A stretch of 37,201 nucleotides of DNA from Desulfuromonadales bacterium (GCA_012974435.1 JAAXQF010000562.1:1-37201); one strand, 5' to 3'; shown: positions 18,801 through 28,352, counted from the first letter of the stretch. A program made the numbers and translations. The notes: generated by a model not told the origin, from the letters alone.

Positions 18801-19925
18801 ATGGTTAAGCAGGGACAGCGCATACAGGATCTGGTCGGGCTTATTCATAAGCTTTATGCTCCTGAGCTGGCTGAAGATTGGGACAATGTGGGTCTGCAGG
18901 TCGGTGACCCCGGCAGGCCTCTGGACCGGGTCATGGTCGCCCTGGACCCTGGTCTTGAAGCGGTTGAAGCTGCTCGGGATGCTGGCGCTCAGGCTCTGGT
19001 CACCCATCACCCTCTGCTCTTTAAACCGGTCAAGCGTCTGACCCCTGATGATGCTGTTGGAAAAGTCCTTTGGACCGCGGTCCGTGATGACGTCGCCATT
19101 ATCAGTGCCCATACCAATCTGGACTGCGCAGTTGATGGTCTGAATAGCTGGTTGGCTGAGAAGATGGGGGTCGAACAGGCTGTTCCTTTGCAAACGGTGG
19201 CCGGCGATTACCTGAAATTGGTTGTCTTCGTCCCGGTTGGCCACGAAGAAGCCGTTGCCGACGCTCTCTTTTCAGCGGGTGGCGGACAGATAGGTGCTTA
19301 CGATCAGTGCTCTTTCCGTAGCAGCGGTGAAGGGACGTTTCGTCCTGGGCCTGGAACCCAGCCTTATATTGGCACGGTTGGGCAAAGAGAGAAAACCGAG
19401 GAAGTTCGCCTCGAAACGATTATTCCCAAGCGTAAACTTCTGCGTGTCCTGGAAAAAATGCAAAAAGCTCATCCCTACGAAGAAGTTGCTTACGATTTAT
19501 TGCCTCTGCAAAACCAGGTCCCTGGTGCAGGTTTGGGCCGGATCGGCAAGTTGGCACAGCAGACGACTTTGGGTGAGTTCGCTGCCAGGGTTATGGAATC
19601 TCTCGGCTGTGATCATCTGCGCCTGATCGGTGCAGACCAGATGCCGGTCCGTAAGGTCGCGCTCTGTGGTGGTAGCGGTGCATTTCTGCTGCAAACTGCG
19701 CATAGACAGGGCGCTGATGTCCTGGTCACGGGTGATGTCAAATATCATGAAGCCCGTCAAGCTGAAGAGCTTGGCATAGCATTGATAGATGCCGGGCATT
19801 TTGCTACAGAACAACTGATGATTGAACAGGTAACACAGTCGCTGCAGGCGGCGGCCAGGCAACTGAATTGGGGGGTTGCTTTTGAGGCTTACACCGGAGA
19901 AGAGGATCCTTTCCGGTTTTACTAA
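18801..19925 (+). CDS. Nif3-like dinuclear metal centre protein
   Basis: 374 residues, the long form of the Nif3/YbgI/YqfO family, with a PII-like domain inserted (about residues 130-240) between two halves of the metal-binding fold. Metal ligands are visible in VTHHPLLF and SAHTNLD in the first half and DVKYHEA and DAGHFATE in the second. Members are often annotated as GTP cyclohydrolase 1 type 2, but that activity is not well supported. AGGGAT precedes the ATG. The neighbouring zinc-ribbon gene is a common partner in this group of bacteria. Confidence 0.92.
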   Translation: MVKQGQRIQDLVGLIHKLYAPELAEDWDNVGLQVGDPGRPLDRVMVALDPGLEAVEAARDAGAQALVTHHPLLFKPVKRLTPDDAVGKVLWTAVRDDVAIISAHTNLDCAVDGLNSWLAEKMGVEQAVPLQTVAGDYLKLVVFVPVGHEEAVADALFSAGGGQIGAYDQCSFRSSGEGTFRPGPGTQPYIGTVGQREKTEEVRLETIIPKRKLLRVLEKMQKAHPYEEVAYDLLPLQNQVPGAGLGRIGKLAQQTTLGEFAARVMESLGCDHLRLIGADQMPVRKVALCGGSGAFLLQTAHRQGADVLVTGDVKYHEARQAEELGIALIDAGHFATEQLMIEQVTQSLQAAARQLNWGVAFEAYTGEEDPFRFY

Positions 19926-20044
19926 CCCCGTATTCGTGGAGAAAGGCGGTCTGATGCATTCCGCTGGCTAACACGGATTCAGTCAAATAAGCTCGATCGA
20001 TCAACGGTCGATACAAAAGAGATCATTTATAGGAGGCGTTTATC

Positions 20045-20755
20045 GTGCAGAAGCAGTTACAGTTACTGCGAGATTTGCAGGAGTTGGACACAGAGAAGAA
20101 GGTTGTTGAGGACGAGCAAAAGGCAGCGCTCAGTGAACAGCAGGTTCTTAAGGTAGAACTCGATCGTCTGCAGGGCATGGTTGACAGTCTTGCTGGTGAA
20201 ATCGGTGTCCTTGAAGCTGAAAAACGCGAACTCGACAGTGGCATGGTCCTGGAACAGGAGAATGTCGAACGTTCCGAGGGTCGCCTCCCCCAGATCAAGA
20301 CGCAGAAGGAATACGTCGCGGTTCTCAAGGAAGTCGACACGGCCAAGAAGCTAGCCAAGGAACTGCAGACCAGTATCGACGCCAAGAACGAAATCCTTTC
20401 GTCCCTCTCTGAGGATAAGGACGAGAAGGATGGCGAGTTGGCAGCGAGTACTGAGCAGGCGAATACTCGCTGTTCTGAAATTGATGCGGACATGGTCTCG
20501 GTGAATAACAAGTTTGCCAAGATGACCAAACAGCGTAATGCTCTGCTGGAAGAGTTGCCCAAGGCCATGCGCAAGCGCTATGAGTTGCTGATGTCCCGTC
20601 GTGCCGGCGTGGCCGTGGTAGAAGCCCGCGGCGGAGCCTGCTCCGGGTGTCATATGCACCTGCCGCCACAGATGTACAACAGTCTTTTCATTGTCCAGGA
20701 AATTCAGCCCTGCCCGCATTGCAGCCGTTTACTGTTTGTCACTGCACCGGATTGA
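20045..20755 (+). CDS. Coiled-coil protein with C4 zinc ribbon
   Basis: 236 residues. The first about 170 form an almost continuous charged coiled coil (heptads of L, E, K, Q). The C-terminus is a C4 zinc ribbon, CSGCHMHL ... CPHC, as in the DUF164/zf-RING_7 family, which includes FlgZ-like HP0958 and chlamydial CdsZ. Some members act as adaptors for secretion or RNA; the function here is unknown. The start is GTG at 20045 with AGGAGG at 20031-20036. It follows the Nif3 gene and stands just before rnpB. Confidence 0.88.
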   Translation: MQKQLQLLRDLQELDTEKKVVEDEQKAALSEQQVLKVELDRLQGMVDSLAGEIGVLEAEKRELDSGMVLEQENVERSEGRLPQIKTQKEYVAVLKEVDTAKKLAKELQTSIDAKNEILSSLSEDKDEKDGELAASTEQANTRCSEIDADMVSVNNKFAKMTKQRNALLEELPKAMRKRYELLMSRRAGVAVVEARGGACSGCHMHLPPQMYNSLFIVQEIQPCPHCSRLLFVTAPD

Positions 20756-20772
20756 TGCTCTGATTTTTTAAA

Positions 20773-21165
20773 GTGGTTGGAGACAACCAGACGATCGCCG
20801 GCCCATGTATGTGGGCGGGAGGAAAGTCCGGGCTCCACAGGGCAGGATGGTCCTTAACGGGGACCGGGGGCGACCTTAGGGATAGTGCCACAGAGAGAAG
20901 ACCGCCTGTCATCGTTTTTGCGGTGGCAGGTAAGGGTGAAAGGGTGAGGTAAGAGCTCACCAGTGCCGGCGGTGACGTCGGCAGCTAGGTAAACCCCATC
21001 CGGAGCAAGGCCAAATAGGGGAGTGCTTGAGGACGGCCCGTCCAAAGCTCCCGGGTCAGGCTGCTTGAGGCCGTCGGCAACGGCGGCCCTAGAGGAATGA
21101 TCGTCGCCCTGCAGGGGGTAACCGCTGCAGGGAACAAAACCCGGCTTACGGTTCTCTCCGACCAC
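20773..21165 (+). ncRNA. rnpB: RNase P RNA, class A
   Basis: Catalytic RNA that matures tRNA 5' ends. Helix P1 is an 11-bp pairing of GTGGTTGGAGA (20773-20783) with TCTCCGACCAC (21155-21165). Universally conserved elements are visible: GAGGAAAGTCCGGGCTCC near 20820, GGTAAACCCC, AGAGGAATGAT near 21090 and AACCCGGCTTA near 21138. The length of 393 bases fits bacterial type A. No protein gene in this span is credible. Confidence 0.96.
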
Positions 21166-21186
21166 CTTTTTATGATTCTGAATGAT

Positions 21187-21226
21187 AATGGCACCTGCGC
21201 TGATCGTCTGGTGCCGTTTCTTTTTT
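21187..21226 (+). terminator. Terminator after rnpB
   Basis: The stem AATGGCACC (21187-21195) pairs with GGTGCCGTT (21210-21218), with one wobble, around a 14-base loop, followed by TCTTTTTT. The T-run ends only a few bases before the ATG of the next gene. Confidence 0.8.
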
Positions 21227-21230
21227 GCCT

Positions 21231-21794
21231 ATGCGAGATACTCCTGACAAGCTTAACCCTGACTGGCCTACTCTGCTAAAGAGAATAACGCTCGAGGTGG
21301 CCGCTTTGGATGCCGACGAGAAAGCGTGGCTCAGAGAGAGGCTGGCTGTCATTGCAGCGACCCAGGTCGAACTGGATGAGCTCTTTCGCAAAGCTGATGG
21401 GCTTGATGCCTGTGCCGGCTGTGACGGTACCTGTTGCGGCTGTGGTCGACACCATGTGACCTTGACCAACCTCCTGGCTTATCTGCTCGCAGACGAAACA
21501 CCTCCAACGCCTGATTTCAGTCGCACCTGTCCCTATCTTGGTGAGAGAGGGTGTTTGCTGACTGTCGATCGCCGTCCTTACAATTGCATCACCTTTTTCT
21601 GTGAAACCCTTGAAGATCAGCTGAGTGCCGATGATTGCGAGATGCTGAGAAGTCTGGACCGACGCTTACGCAATGAGTACCTGCGGGTCGCCGCGCGCTA
21701 TCCTGCGGCCAGTCTGCGTGGCCTCTGGATTGCCCTGCAGCGCGTTGGTGATGGCGCATTGTTACAGTCAACCGGAAAAGACATGCTAGAATAG
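21231..21794 (+). CDS. YkgJ-like cysteine cluster protein
   Basis: 187 residues from the ATG at 21231. A cluster of cysteines, C61, C64, C68, C69 and C71, followed by CPYLGERGCLL and RPYNCITFFCE, matches the zinc- or iron-chelating YkgJ/CxxCxxCC family. The biochemical role of the family is unclear. The ATG lies about 5 bases after the rnpB terminator T-run with no visible Shine-Dalgarno site, so the start, or the way it is transcribed, is uncertain; no better start with an SD is evident downstream. Confidence 0.82.
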   Translation: MRDTPDKLNPDWPTLLKRITLEVAALDADEKAWLRERLAVIAATQVELDELFRKADGLDACAGCDGTCCGCGRHHVTLTNLLAYLLADETPPTPDFSRTCPYLGERGCLLTVDRRPYNCITFFCETLEDQLSADDCEMLRSLDRRLRNEYLRVAARYPAASLRGLWIALQRVGDGALLQSTGKDMLE

Positions 21795-21835
21795 TTAATC
21801 ACTCTTCAGCGTCAAATTCTATGAAGGATTCTGCT

Positions 21836-22864
21836 ATGGATATCAGCTTCAAGAAAACCAATGGACCCCTCGACGATCTGCTCAATGAAATTCTCTCTAT
21901 GGCCGAAGTCAACCATCCGGAGATTATCCGGGAGATGCTGATCAGCGCCTTGAAAACCGGCCAGGAGAGTGACTATCTCGCTGATTTGAAGATGTTACGT
22001 ACCACCATGAAGGAGATGCGTTACACCAGCAAGATGTTCGGTCCTTACCGGGATCGCAAGAAGGTGACGATCTTCGGCTCTGCGAGAACCGCTCCTGACG
22101 AGGCGATCTACCAGAAGTGTGTGACCTTCTCAAGGCAGTTGGTGCGGCTCGGCTACATGGTGATTACGGGGGGTGGCCCCGGCATCATGCATGCGGGGAA
22201 TGAGGGTGCGGGTGCGGATAATTCTTTTGCCGTGAATATCAGGTTGCCCTTTGAACAGGGAACCAATCCGGTCATGGAGAACAGTGGTCACTCGATAACC
22301 TACCAGTACTTTTTCAACCGCAAGGTGGCTTTTCTCAAAGAAGCGGATGCTGTCGTGCTGTTCCCCGGTGGTTTCGGGACCATGGATGAGGCGATGGAGA
22401 CCCTGACCCTGATCCAGACCGGCAAGAACCCGCCGATACCACTGGTTCTGGTTGACGATGATGATGGCAGTTACTGGGAGCCCTGGTTTGATTTTATCAA
22501 GGAGGTCATGCTCAAGCGTGGTCTGATCTCCGGCGAGGATTTCAGTCTCTTTACCATCACCCGGGACCCTTTTGAAGCCGCACAAGTGATTCACGACTTC
22601 TACAGGACCTATCACTCGAGTCGGTGGGTCGGCTCAACCTTTGTTATTCGTCTCAACAAGTCGTTGAGTGCGGAGAACCTGACAACCCTGGAAGGGGAGT
22701 TCAGTGAAATTCTGGAGCCTGGCACTCATCTGGAATTGACCAGTGCCTTACCGGAAGAGAAGGATCAACCGGATCTTGTCGATCTGCCGCGTCTGGTTTT
22801 CAAGTTCAATCGCCGCAACTACGGTTTACTCAAGGCGTTTCTGCGAAGACTTAATTCCTTCTGA
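21836..22864 (+). CDS. LOG family nucleotide-binding protein
   Basis: 342 residues from the ATG at 21836, chosen because AAGGA at 21824-21828 is well spaced; an ATG at 21821 is the alternative. The Rossmann core has the glycine-rich GGGPGIMHAGNEGA and the signature PGGFGTMDEAME of the LOG/TIGR00730 family. Family members cleave ribose from nucleoside monophosphates and are often misnamed lysine decarboxylase. N- and C-terminal extensions of about 60 and 90 residues beyond the core are not recognised. Confidence 0.87.
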   Translation: MDISFKKTNGPLDDLLNEILSMAEVNHPEIIREMLISALKTGQESDYLADLKMLRTTMKEMRYTSKMFGPYRDRKKVTIFGSARTAPDEAIYQKCVTFSRQLVRLGYMVITGGGPGIMHAGNEGAGADNSFAVNIRLPFEQGTNPVMENSGHSITYQYFFNRKVAFLKEADAVVLFPGGFGTMDEAMETLTLIQTGKNPPIPLVLVDDDDGSYWEPWFDFIKEVMLKRGLISGEDFSLFTITRDPFEAAQVIHDFYRTYHSSRWVGSTFVIRLNKSLSAENLTTLEGEFSEILEPGTHLELTSALPEEKDQPDLVDLPRLVFKFNRRNYGLLKAFLRRLNSF

Positions 22865-23277
22865 CCTCTCAGCTTTCAAGAAAGGCTTTTTCTGCCTGTC
22901 TTCATGGTCGGCGGCCTTAACTCTGCAGTCAGGTCGATGAAGGTTGCTCTACGCATCGAGGGTGTTCTTTCCTTGCTCAGTTGGTATTCTTGGTCAGTAT
23001 GGGGTGTTGAGAGGGATTTCTTGAGTTTCTTTTGTTGCCGCTCGACTCGTTTAAGTGCACTTTTTACTCGTCAAATTGGCCCCTTCCTTAAAGCCCTCTT
23101 GTCAATTATGGGAACGATGTTATACTGATTTGCCCTTGTTTTTATGTTCCTGATAATATTAACTTTTAGGGTCTGTAACGCAGGCTTTCACGAACTAAAA
23201 TCAATTGAGATTAATGCCAGTACCATTCTGGCCATAGCCTTGTCGACCATAACGGTTTGACAACGAGGAGGATGTTT
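22865..23277. other. 413-base intergenic region before the TAXI receptor
   Basis: The left end has a terminator-like hairpin for the LOG gene: AGCTTTC (22871-22877) pairs with GAAAGGCT (22880-22887) with one bulged base, and a TTTTTCT tail follows. The middle, about 22900-23095, shows no convincing gene; a 74-codon open frame at 22904-23128 has no Shine-Dalgarno site and no recognisable content. The right part holds a sigma-70 promoter and a leader of roughly 145 bases for the transporter. Confidence 0.55.
23099..23126 (+). promoter_or_regulatory. Sigma-70 promoter for TAXI-TRAP unit
   Basis: -35 TTGTCA (23099-23104) and -10 TATACT (23121-23126), each 5 of 6 to consensus, with a 16-base spacer. 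Transcription would start near 23133, leaving a leader of about 145 bases before the receptor ATG. This is the best promoter match seen in the window. Confidence 0.65.
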
Positions 23278-24240
23278 ATGAAGAGATTTGCAGCAGTATT
23301 GATGGCCGCAGTTTTTGTGTGTATCGGTGTTACGGACGCATTGGCGACCCAATACGTTACAATTGGTACCGGTGGTGTGACAGGTGTTTACTATCCTACG
23401 GGCGGTGCTATTTGTCGCCTGGTAAACAAAACCCGGAAAGAACATGGCATCCGTTGTTCCGTTGAGAGTACCGGTGGTTCGGTTTACAACCTGAACACCA
23501 TTCGCGCCGGTGAACTTGATATGGGTGTTGCCCAGTCCGACTGGCAATATCATGCCTACAACGGCACCAGCAAGTTCAAAGAGCAGGGCCCCAACAAGGA
23601 TCTGCGCGCAGTATTTTCTGTTCATCCCGAGCCCTTCACCGTTGTTGCCCGTAAAGATTCCGGTATCAAGAATTTCCAGGACCTCAAAGGCAAGCGGGTT
23701 AACATTGGTAATCCAGGCTCTGGTCAGCGTGGCACCATGGAAGTTGTTATGGCCGCTGAGGGTTGGACCAAGGCTGATTTCAAACTGGCTTCCGAATTGA
23801 AATCTTCCGAGCAGTCCAAAGCTCTGTGCGACAACAAGATTGACGCCATAGTCTTCACCGTTGGCCATCCAAGTGGTTCTATCAAAGAAGCCACCACCTC
23901 CTGTGATTCTGTGATGGTAAATGTCACTGGTCCGGCTATCGACAAGCTGGTTACTGACAACGATTACTATCGTAGCGCAACGATCCCGGGTGGTATGTAT
24001 CGTGGTACCGCTGAGGACACCATGACCTTTGGTGTAGGCGCAACGTTTGTTTCTTCATCTAAAGTTTCTGAAGAAGTTATTTATCAGGTCGTCAAGGCAG
24101 TTTTTGAGAATTTTGACGATTTCAAAAAGCTTCACCCGGCGTTTGCTCACCTGAATCCAACTGAAATGATCAAAGATGGTCTTTCTGCTCCTCTGCACAA
24201 AGGTGCTATCAAGTACTACAAAGAAGTCGGCTGGATGTAA
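23278..24240 (+). CDS. TAXI family TRAP periplasmic receptor
   Basis: 320-residue periplasmic solute receptor of a TRAP transporter. A signal peptide of 23 residues (MKRFAAV ... DALA, cut before TQ) is followed by the TAXI hallmarks [32 protein letters not shown] and [19 protein letters not shown] receptors typically bind dicarboxylates or glutamate/glutamine-like ligands; the ligand here cannot be read from sequence. GAGGAGG at 23265-23271 supports the ATG at 23278. The permease gene follows after a terminator. Confidence 0.93.
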   Translation: MKRFAAVLMAAVFVCIGVTDALATQYVTIGTGGVTGVYYPTGGAICRLVNKTRKEHGIRCSVESTGGSVYNLNTIRAGELDMGVAQSDWQYHAYNGTSKFKEQGPNKDLRAVFSVHPEPFTVVARKDSGIKNFQDLKGKRVNIGNPGSGQRGTMEVVMAAEGWTKADFKLASELKSSEQSKALCDNKIDAIVFTVGHPSGSIKEATTSCDSVMVNVTGPAIDKLVTDNDYYRSATIPGGMYRGTAEDTMTFGVGATFVSSSKVSEEVIYQVVKAVFENFDDFKKLHPAFAHLNPTEMIKDGLSAPLHKGAIKYYKEVGWM

Positions 24241-24259
24241 TTTTAATGACGGTATGCTG

Positions 24260-24293
24260 AAAAAAATGCACCGTTACGGCGGTGCATTTTTTT
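24260..24293 (+). terminator. Terminator/attenuator between TAXI receptor and permease
   Basis: A 14-bp perfect stem, AAAAAAATGCACCG (24260-24273) with CGGTGCATTTTTTT (24280-24293), around the loop TTACGG. It lies 19 bases after the receptor stop and 40 bases before the permease. Partial termination here would give more receptor than permease mRNA, as is common for binding-protein-dependent transporters; that effect is inferred. Confidence 0.9.
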
Positions 24294-24333
24294 CTCTGTC
24301 AATTGCTATTCGTTACGCTAAAAGGTTCTTGCC

Positions 24334-26922
24334 ATGACCGAAGCCAATGAGACAATCAAGACTGAAGAAGAACTCGCAGAGATGATAGCAGAAACCGAGT
24401 CTGGTGCTCGAAACCCGACCGGAGCGTTGCCTAAGAAAATTCTGTTTTTTGTACCGCTCTTCTGGACAATATTTCAGCTTTGGTATGCCTCTCCGCTGCC
24501 CTTTCTCTTTAACTTCTTTGTTATCAATGATACAGAGGCTCGGGCAATCCACCTGGCTTTTGCAGTTTTCCTCTCTTTCACAGCTTTCCCGACCTTTAAA
24601 AAATCACCGACAAAGTATATCCCGGTGCAGGACTGGATCCTTGGCCTGCTCGGTGCTTTCTGCTCGGCTTATCTATATATCTTTTATGCGGCGCTCGCGG
24701 ACCGTCCCGGCCTGCCAACCCAGATGGACTTGATTGTTTCGGTTGCCGGTATGATTCTGTTGCTTGAGGCGACCCGCCGTGCTTTGGGTCCACCACTTAT
24801 GGTCGTGGCTACCGTTTTTATCACCTACACCTTTGGCGGTCAGTTTATGCCGGAGGTCATTGCCCACAAGGGTGCCAGCCTGGTTAAAGGGATGTCCCAT
24901 TACTGGTTGGGAACAGAAGGGGTTTTCGGTGTGGCCCTGGGAGTTTCGACCGGCATGGTCTTCATGTTCGTACTGTTCGGCGCGATGCTTGAATCCGCAG
25001 GCGCTGGTAACTATTTTATCCGCACCTCTTTTGCTGCGCTCGGCCATCTGAAAGGTGGCCCGGCAAAAGCTGCCGTGGTTTCTTCCGGTTTAACCGGCCT
25101 GGTTTCCGGATCTTCCATTGCCAACGTGGTGACCACCGGCACTTTTACCATCCCCTTGATGAAGAAAGTCGGCTTCAGCTCGGAAAAAGCTGGTGCGATT
25201 GAGGTCGCCTGCTCAACCAATGGTCAGCTGATGCCCCCGGTCATGGGCGCTGCGGCCTTCCTGATGGTTGAGTATGTAGGTATCACCTACATTGAAGTTA
25301 TCAAGCATGCGTTCCTCCCTGCGATTATCTCTTATATCGCCCTGGTTTATATAGTTCATCTCGAATCCTGTAAAATGGGCCTGGAGGGAATGAAAAAGAC
25401 CATTACCAACACCTTGGCGCAGCGAATGCAATCTTTCGTTTTTGCCCTTCTCTTGATGATCGTTCTTACGGCAGTAACTTATTACGGCTTAGGCTGGATC
25501 AAAGGTGTTGCCGGTGAAGCAACCATCTACATTGTTTCGGTGCTGCTGGCGGTTGCTTACATGTTCCTGCTTTGGTTTGCCTGCAAGGTTCCCGAATTGG
25601 AGCAAACCACCGAAATCACGGAACTTCCTCATCTCGGACAAACCGCACAGGCCGGATATTATTTCCTCCTGCCGGTTGTCGTGCTGATGTGGTGTCTGAC
25701 GGTGGAAAGGCTGTCTCCGTCACTGTCCGCTTTCTGGGCAACGGTGCTGATGATCGTTATCCTCCTGACCCAGCGACCGCTTAAAGGCGTCTTCCGTAAA
25801 ATGCAGGGCGAAGAATTCTCATTCAAAGCAGGGTTTGATGACCTGATCCACGGCAGTGTTGCCGGTGCCCGCAACATGATCGGTATCGGTGTCGCAACCG
25901 CCGCTGCGGGTATCATCGTCGGTACCGTAACTCTGACCGGTATCGGCTTGGTCATGACTGAATTCGTCGAGTTCATTTCCGGTGGTAATCTGATGCTGAT
26001 CCTGTTTTTCACGGCAATTATCAGCCTGATTCTCGGTATGGGTTTACCGACTACAGCGAACTACATTGTTGTATCAACCCTGATGGCTCCGGTTATTGTC
26101 AGCCTGGCAGCCCAGAACGGTCTGATTGTTCCACTGATTGCCGCTCACCTGTTTGTCTTCTATTTTGGTATTCTCGCCGACGATACGCCGCCGGTTGGGC
26201 TGGCGGCTTTTGCCGCGGCGGGGATATCAGGCGGTGATCCAATCAAGACGGGTATTCAGGGCTTTATCTACGATATTCGTACAGCGGTTCTGCCCTTTAT
26301 GTTTATCTTCAATACCCAGTTGTTGATGATCGGGGTCGATCATTGGTATCACCTGATTTTTGTGGTTGTCGGGGCAGTCCTTGCAATGCTTGCTTTTGCG
26401 GCTGGTACGCAGGGCTATTTCCTGGTTAAAAGCCGGATATGGGAGACCGCCGCCTTGCTGCTGGTTGCACTGATGTTGTTCCGGCCGGGTATCGTCTGGG
26501 ACAGGGTTTTCCCGCCTCTTCACGAAGAATCACCAGCCCAACTTGTGAAGTGGGTTGACGATATGGATCCCGGTGCCGCGCTCAGGATTAAACTCAAGGG
26601 TGAAAAATTGAGTGGCAAACCATTTACCAAGACCATCATGTTGACGATGGGGGACGAAGCAACTGGTGCTGAGAAGTTGGCTGGCGCCGGTTTCGAAATC
26701 CGGGATGAAGAAGGCAAGATCTTCATCGACAATGTTATGTTCTCCAGCGCTGCGGAAAAGGCCGGGATTGACTTTGATCAGGAAATCCTGAATATCCAGA
26801 TCCCTGTCCACCGGATGCCGAAAGAATTGATGTATATCCCGGCAGGAGTGCTCTATGCTTTGATATGGATAATTCAGAATCGCAGAAGAAAGCAACAACA
26901 ACCTGCTGCTGTTGCTGCGTGA
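24334..26922 (+). CDS. TRAP transporter permease, fused 4TM/12TM
   Basis: 862-residue inner-membrane protein that combines the small (DctQ-like) and large (DctM-like) TRAP subunits, the usual form for TAXI systems. Many hydrophobic segments are visible between about residues 28 and 720. The DctM signature regions FGAMLESAG, GLVSGSSIANVVTTGTFTIP, ILGMGLPTTANYIV and DDTPPVGLAAFAAAGISGGDP are present. A hydrophilic region of about 120 residues near 740-840 (DUF3394-like) precedes a final helix. It works with the upstream receptor in sodium-driven uptake. Confidence 0.94.
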   Translation: MTEANETIKTEEELAEMIAETESGARNPTGALPKKILFFVPLFWTIFQLWYASPLPFLFNFFVINDTEARAIHLAFAVFLSFTAFPTFKKSPTKYIPVQDWILGLLGAFCSAYLYIFYAALADRPGLPTQMDLIVSVAGMILLLEATRRALGPPLMVVATVFITYTFGGQFMPEVIAHKGASLVKGMSHYWLGTEGVFGVALGVSTGMVFMFVLFGAMLESAGAGNYFIRTSFAALGHLKGGPAKAAVVSSGLTGLVSGSSIANVVTTGTFTIPLMKKVGFSSEKAGAIEVACSTNGQLMPPVMGAAAFLMVEYVGITYIEVIKHAFLPAIISYIALVYIVHLESCKMGLEGMKKTITNTLAQRMQSFVFALLLMIVLTAVTYYGLGWIKGVAGEATIYIVSVLLAVAYMFLLWFACKVPELEQTTEITELPHLGQTAQAGYYFLLPVVVLMWCLTVERLSPSLSAFWATVLMIVILLTQRPLKGVFRKMQGEEFSFKAGFDDLIHGSVAGARNMIGIGVATAAAGIIVGTVTLTGIGLVMTEFVEFISGGNLMLILFFTAIISLILGMGLPTTANYIVVSTLMAPVIVSLAAQNGLIVPLIAAHLFVFYFGILADDTPPVGLAAFAAAGISGGDPIKTGIQGFIYDIRTAVLPFMFIFNTQLLMIGVDHWYHLIFVVVGAVLAMLAFAAGTQGYFLVKSRIWETAALLLVALMLFRPGIVWDRVFPPLHEESPAQLVKWVDDMDPGAALRIKLKGEKLSGKPFTKTIMLTMGDEATGAEKLAGAGFEIRDEEGKIFIDNVMFSSAAEKAGIDFDQEILNIQIPVHRMPKELMYIPAGVLYALIWIIQNRRRKQQQPAAVAA

Positions 26923-27022
26923 ACAATTCTACCTGTGAAAATCTGTCTGTACTCCTTTAGATGGTATGCTCAAAGGTTACAGATAGGGGACTTAACGAGA
27001 TAATGAACATAAGGAGGCCGCT

Positions 27023-27514
27023 TTGAGTATAAAACTTGAAAAAATTCTGGTTGCTAAAGATTTGAGCAAAGAGTCTTCTAACGTGGTTCGCTATGCATTG
27101 GAATTGGGCTGTAAATTTCATGCCCAGGTATACGTGTTGCACGTCATGCCGACGGTCGATTCTTCAGTGCTGAATATGGTAGCCCTGACCATGGGGGCGG
27201 ATAAACTGGCAAAATTCAATGCGAAAAATGAAGCAGAGCTGGCTGAAAAAACACGTGAGCAGTTGCATAACATCATTGCTAGTGAAACCGAACTGATGAA
27301 GGAGGAAATTGTTCATCCTCCGAAGATAGAGGTTCATCATGGTGACGCGGCACCGATGATACTCAGTGTCGCTGATCGTCTGGATGCCGATATGGTCATT
27401 CTTGGCAGTCACAGCAAGGGCAAGTTACATTACGCATTCTTAGGCAGTGTGGCAGAAAAGATTTTGCGCAAAACTCACCGGACTGTTGTGATTGTTCCCC
27501 CTGTAGATAGCTGA
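27023..27514 (+). CDS. Universal stress protein
   Basis: 163-residue UspA-family protein. The N-terminus is KILVAKDLS; the C-terminal ATP-binding motif is ILGSHSKG ... GSVAEKILRKT, close to the G2xG9xG(S/T) consensus, so ATP binding is plausible. The start is TTG at 27023 with AAGGAGG at 27011-27017. Usp genes next to TRAP systems are well known (TeaD beside TeaABC regulates transport), so a role in controlling the upstream permease is a reasonable inference. Confidence 0.9.
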   Translation: MSIKLEKILVAKDLSKESSNVVRYALELGCKFHAQVYVLHVMPTVDSSVLNMVALTMGADKLAKFNAKNEAELAEKTREQLHNIIASETELMKEEIVHPPKIEVHHGDAAPMILSVADRLDADMVILGSHSKGKLHYAFLGSVAEKILRKTHRTVVIVPPVDS

Positions 27515-27541
27515 TTGTTTGCAATAAGATAGGACTGTGAG

Positions 27542-27577
27542 AAAGCCCGCCCTCTGTTATCTTCAGGGTGGGCTTTT
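27542..27577 (+). terminator. Terminator after the Usp gene
   Basis: AAAGCCCGCCCT (27542-27553) pairs over 12 bp, with one wobble, with AGGGTGGGCTTT (27565-27576). The T-run is short, TTTTG. It ends the TAXI-TRAP-Usp unit before the LysE gene. Confidence 0.82.
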
Positions 27578-27653
27578 GTTATCACCCCGTGGCTTATTAG
27601 TTGAACTCGTTGTTTATTGTGGGTTTCGTTTAAGGATAAGGATATCTCGTTTT

Positions 27654-28292
27654 ATGAACTATGACAGTTGGTTGCTCTTCACTTCAATTGCACTCATCGC
27701 AACGATTACTCCGGGCCCGGCAATACTCCTTGTGTCAACCCACAGTGTTACCTTTGGCACAAAGTATTCCATCGCCACCATGGTCGGTAATGTGACTGGA
27801 TTGTTCATCATGTCACTGTTATCCGTGATGGGCCTGAGCGCGATCATTCTTCATTCTGTGCCGATTTTTTTGCTGGTCAAAGGGGTTGGTGCCGGTTACC
27901 TGATCTTTTTAGGTGTGAAGCTTTGGAGTCAGGGCTTTGGCCTGGATGCAATCCGGTCAACAGCAGAAGGAGGCGTGCAACCACGCCCGAGGATCATGAA
28001 ACTTTACTGCAACGGTTTGCTTGTGGCACTCAGTAATCCCAAGGCGATTGCTTTCACCACGGCACTCTTTCCACAGTTTATTCATCCTGAGCATTCGATG
28101 ACACAGCAGTTTTGTGTCCTGATTGCCACCTTCATGTCTCTGTCTTTTATCTGTCTTCTGGCTTATGCCGTTATGGCTGCAGAGACGAAGAATCGTTCCT
28201 CACGGATTAAGCTGCCAGGTGTGATGAGTAAGGTCTTTGGCGGTGCATTTATCGGTTCCGGTGTCTTTCTCGCCACAGCGACGCAGAAGTAA
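27654..28292 (+). CDS. LysE/RhtB family amino acid exporter
   Basis: 212-residue membrane protein with about five to six hydrophobic segments. The N-terminal ITPGPAILLV motif followed by G-rich GTKYSIATMVGNVTGL, and the central LSNPKAIAFTTALFPQF, are typical of LysE/RhtB amino acid efflux carriers. The frame is open from 27537, but that part overlaps the Usp terminator; the ATG at 27654, with AAGG about 12 bases upstream, gives the family-like N-terminus. The substrate is unknown. Confidence 0.88.
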   Translation: MNYDSWLLFTSIALIATITPGPAILLVSTHSVTFGTKYSIATMVGNVTGLFIMSLLSVMGLSAIILHSVPIFLLVKGVGAGYLIFLGVKLWSQGFGLDAIRSTAEGGVQPRPRIMKLYCNGLLVALSNPKAIAFTTALFPQFIHPEHSMTQQFCVLIATFMSLSFICLLAYAVMAAETKNRSSRIKLPGVMSKVFGGAFIGSGVFLATATQK

Positions 28293-28352
28293 TCAACTGT
28301 TCAAGTTGGCGCTGATTGAGATCTTCATTGTGGGTGAGCGGAAAAAGTTCTT

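Noticed and set aside
22904-23128. 74-codon open frame in the gap before the TAXI receptor gene
   Set aside because: No ribosome site, no recognisable motif, and it runs into the promoter of the transporter unit.
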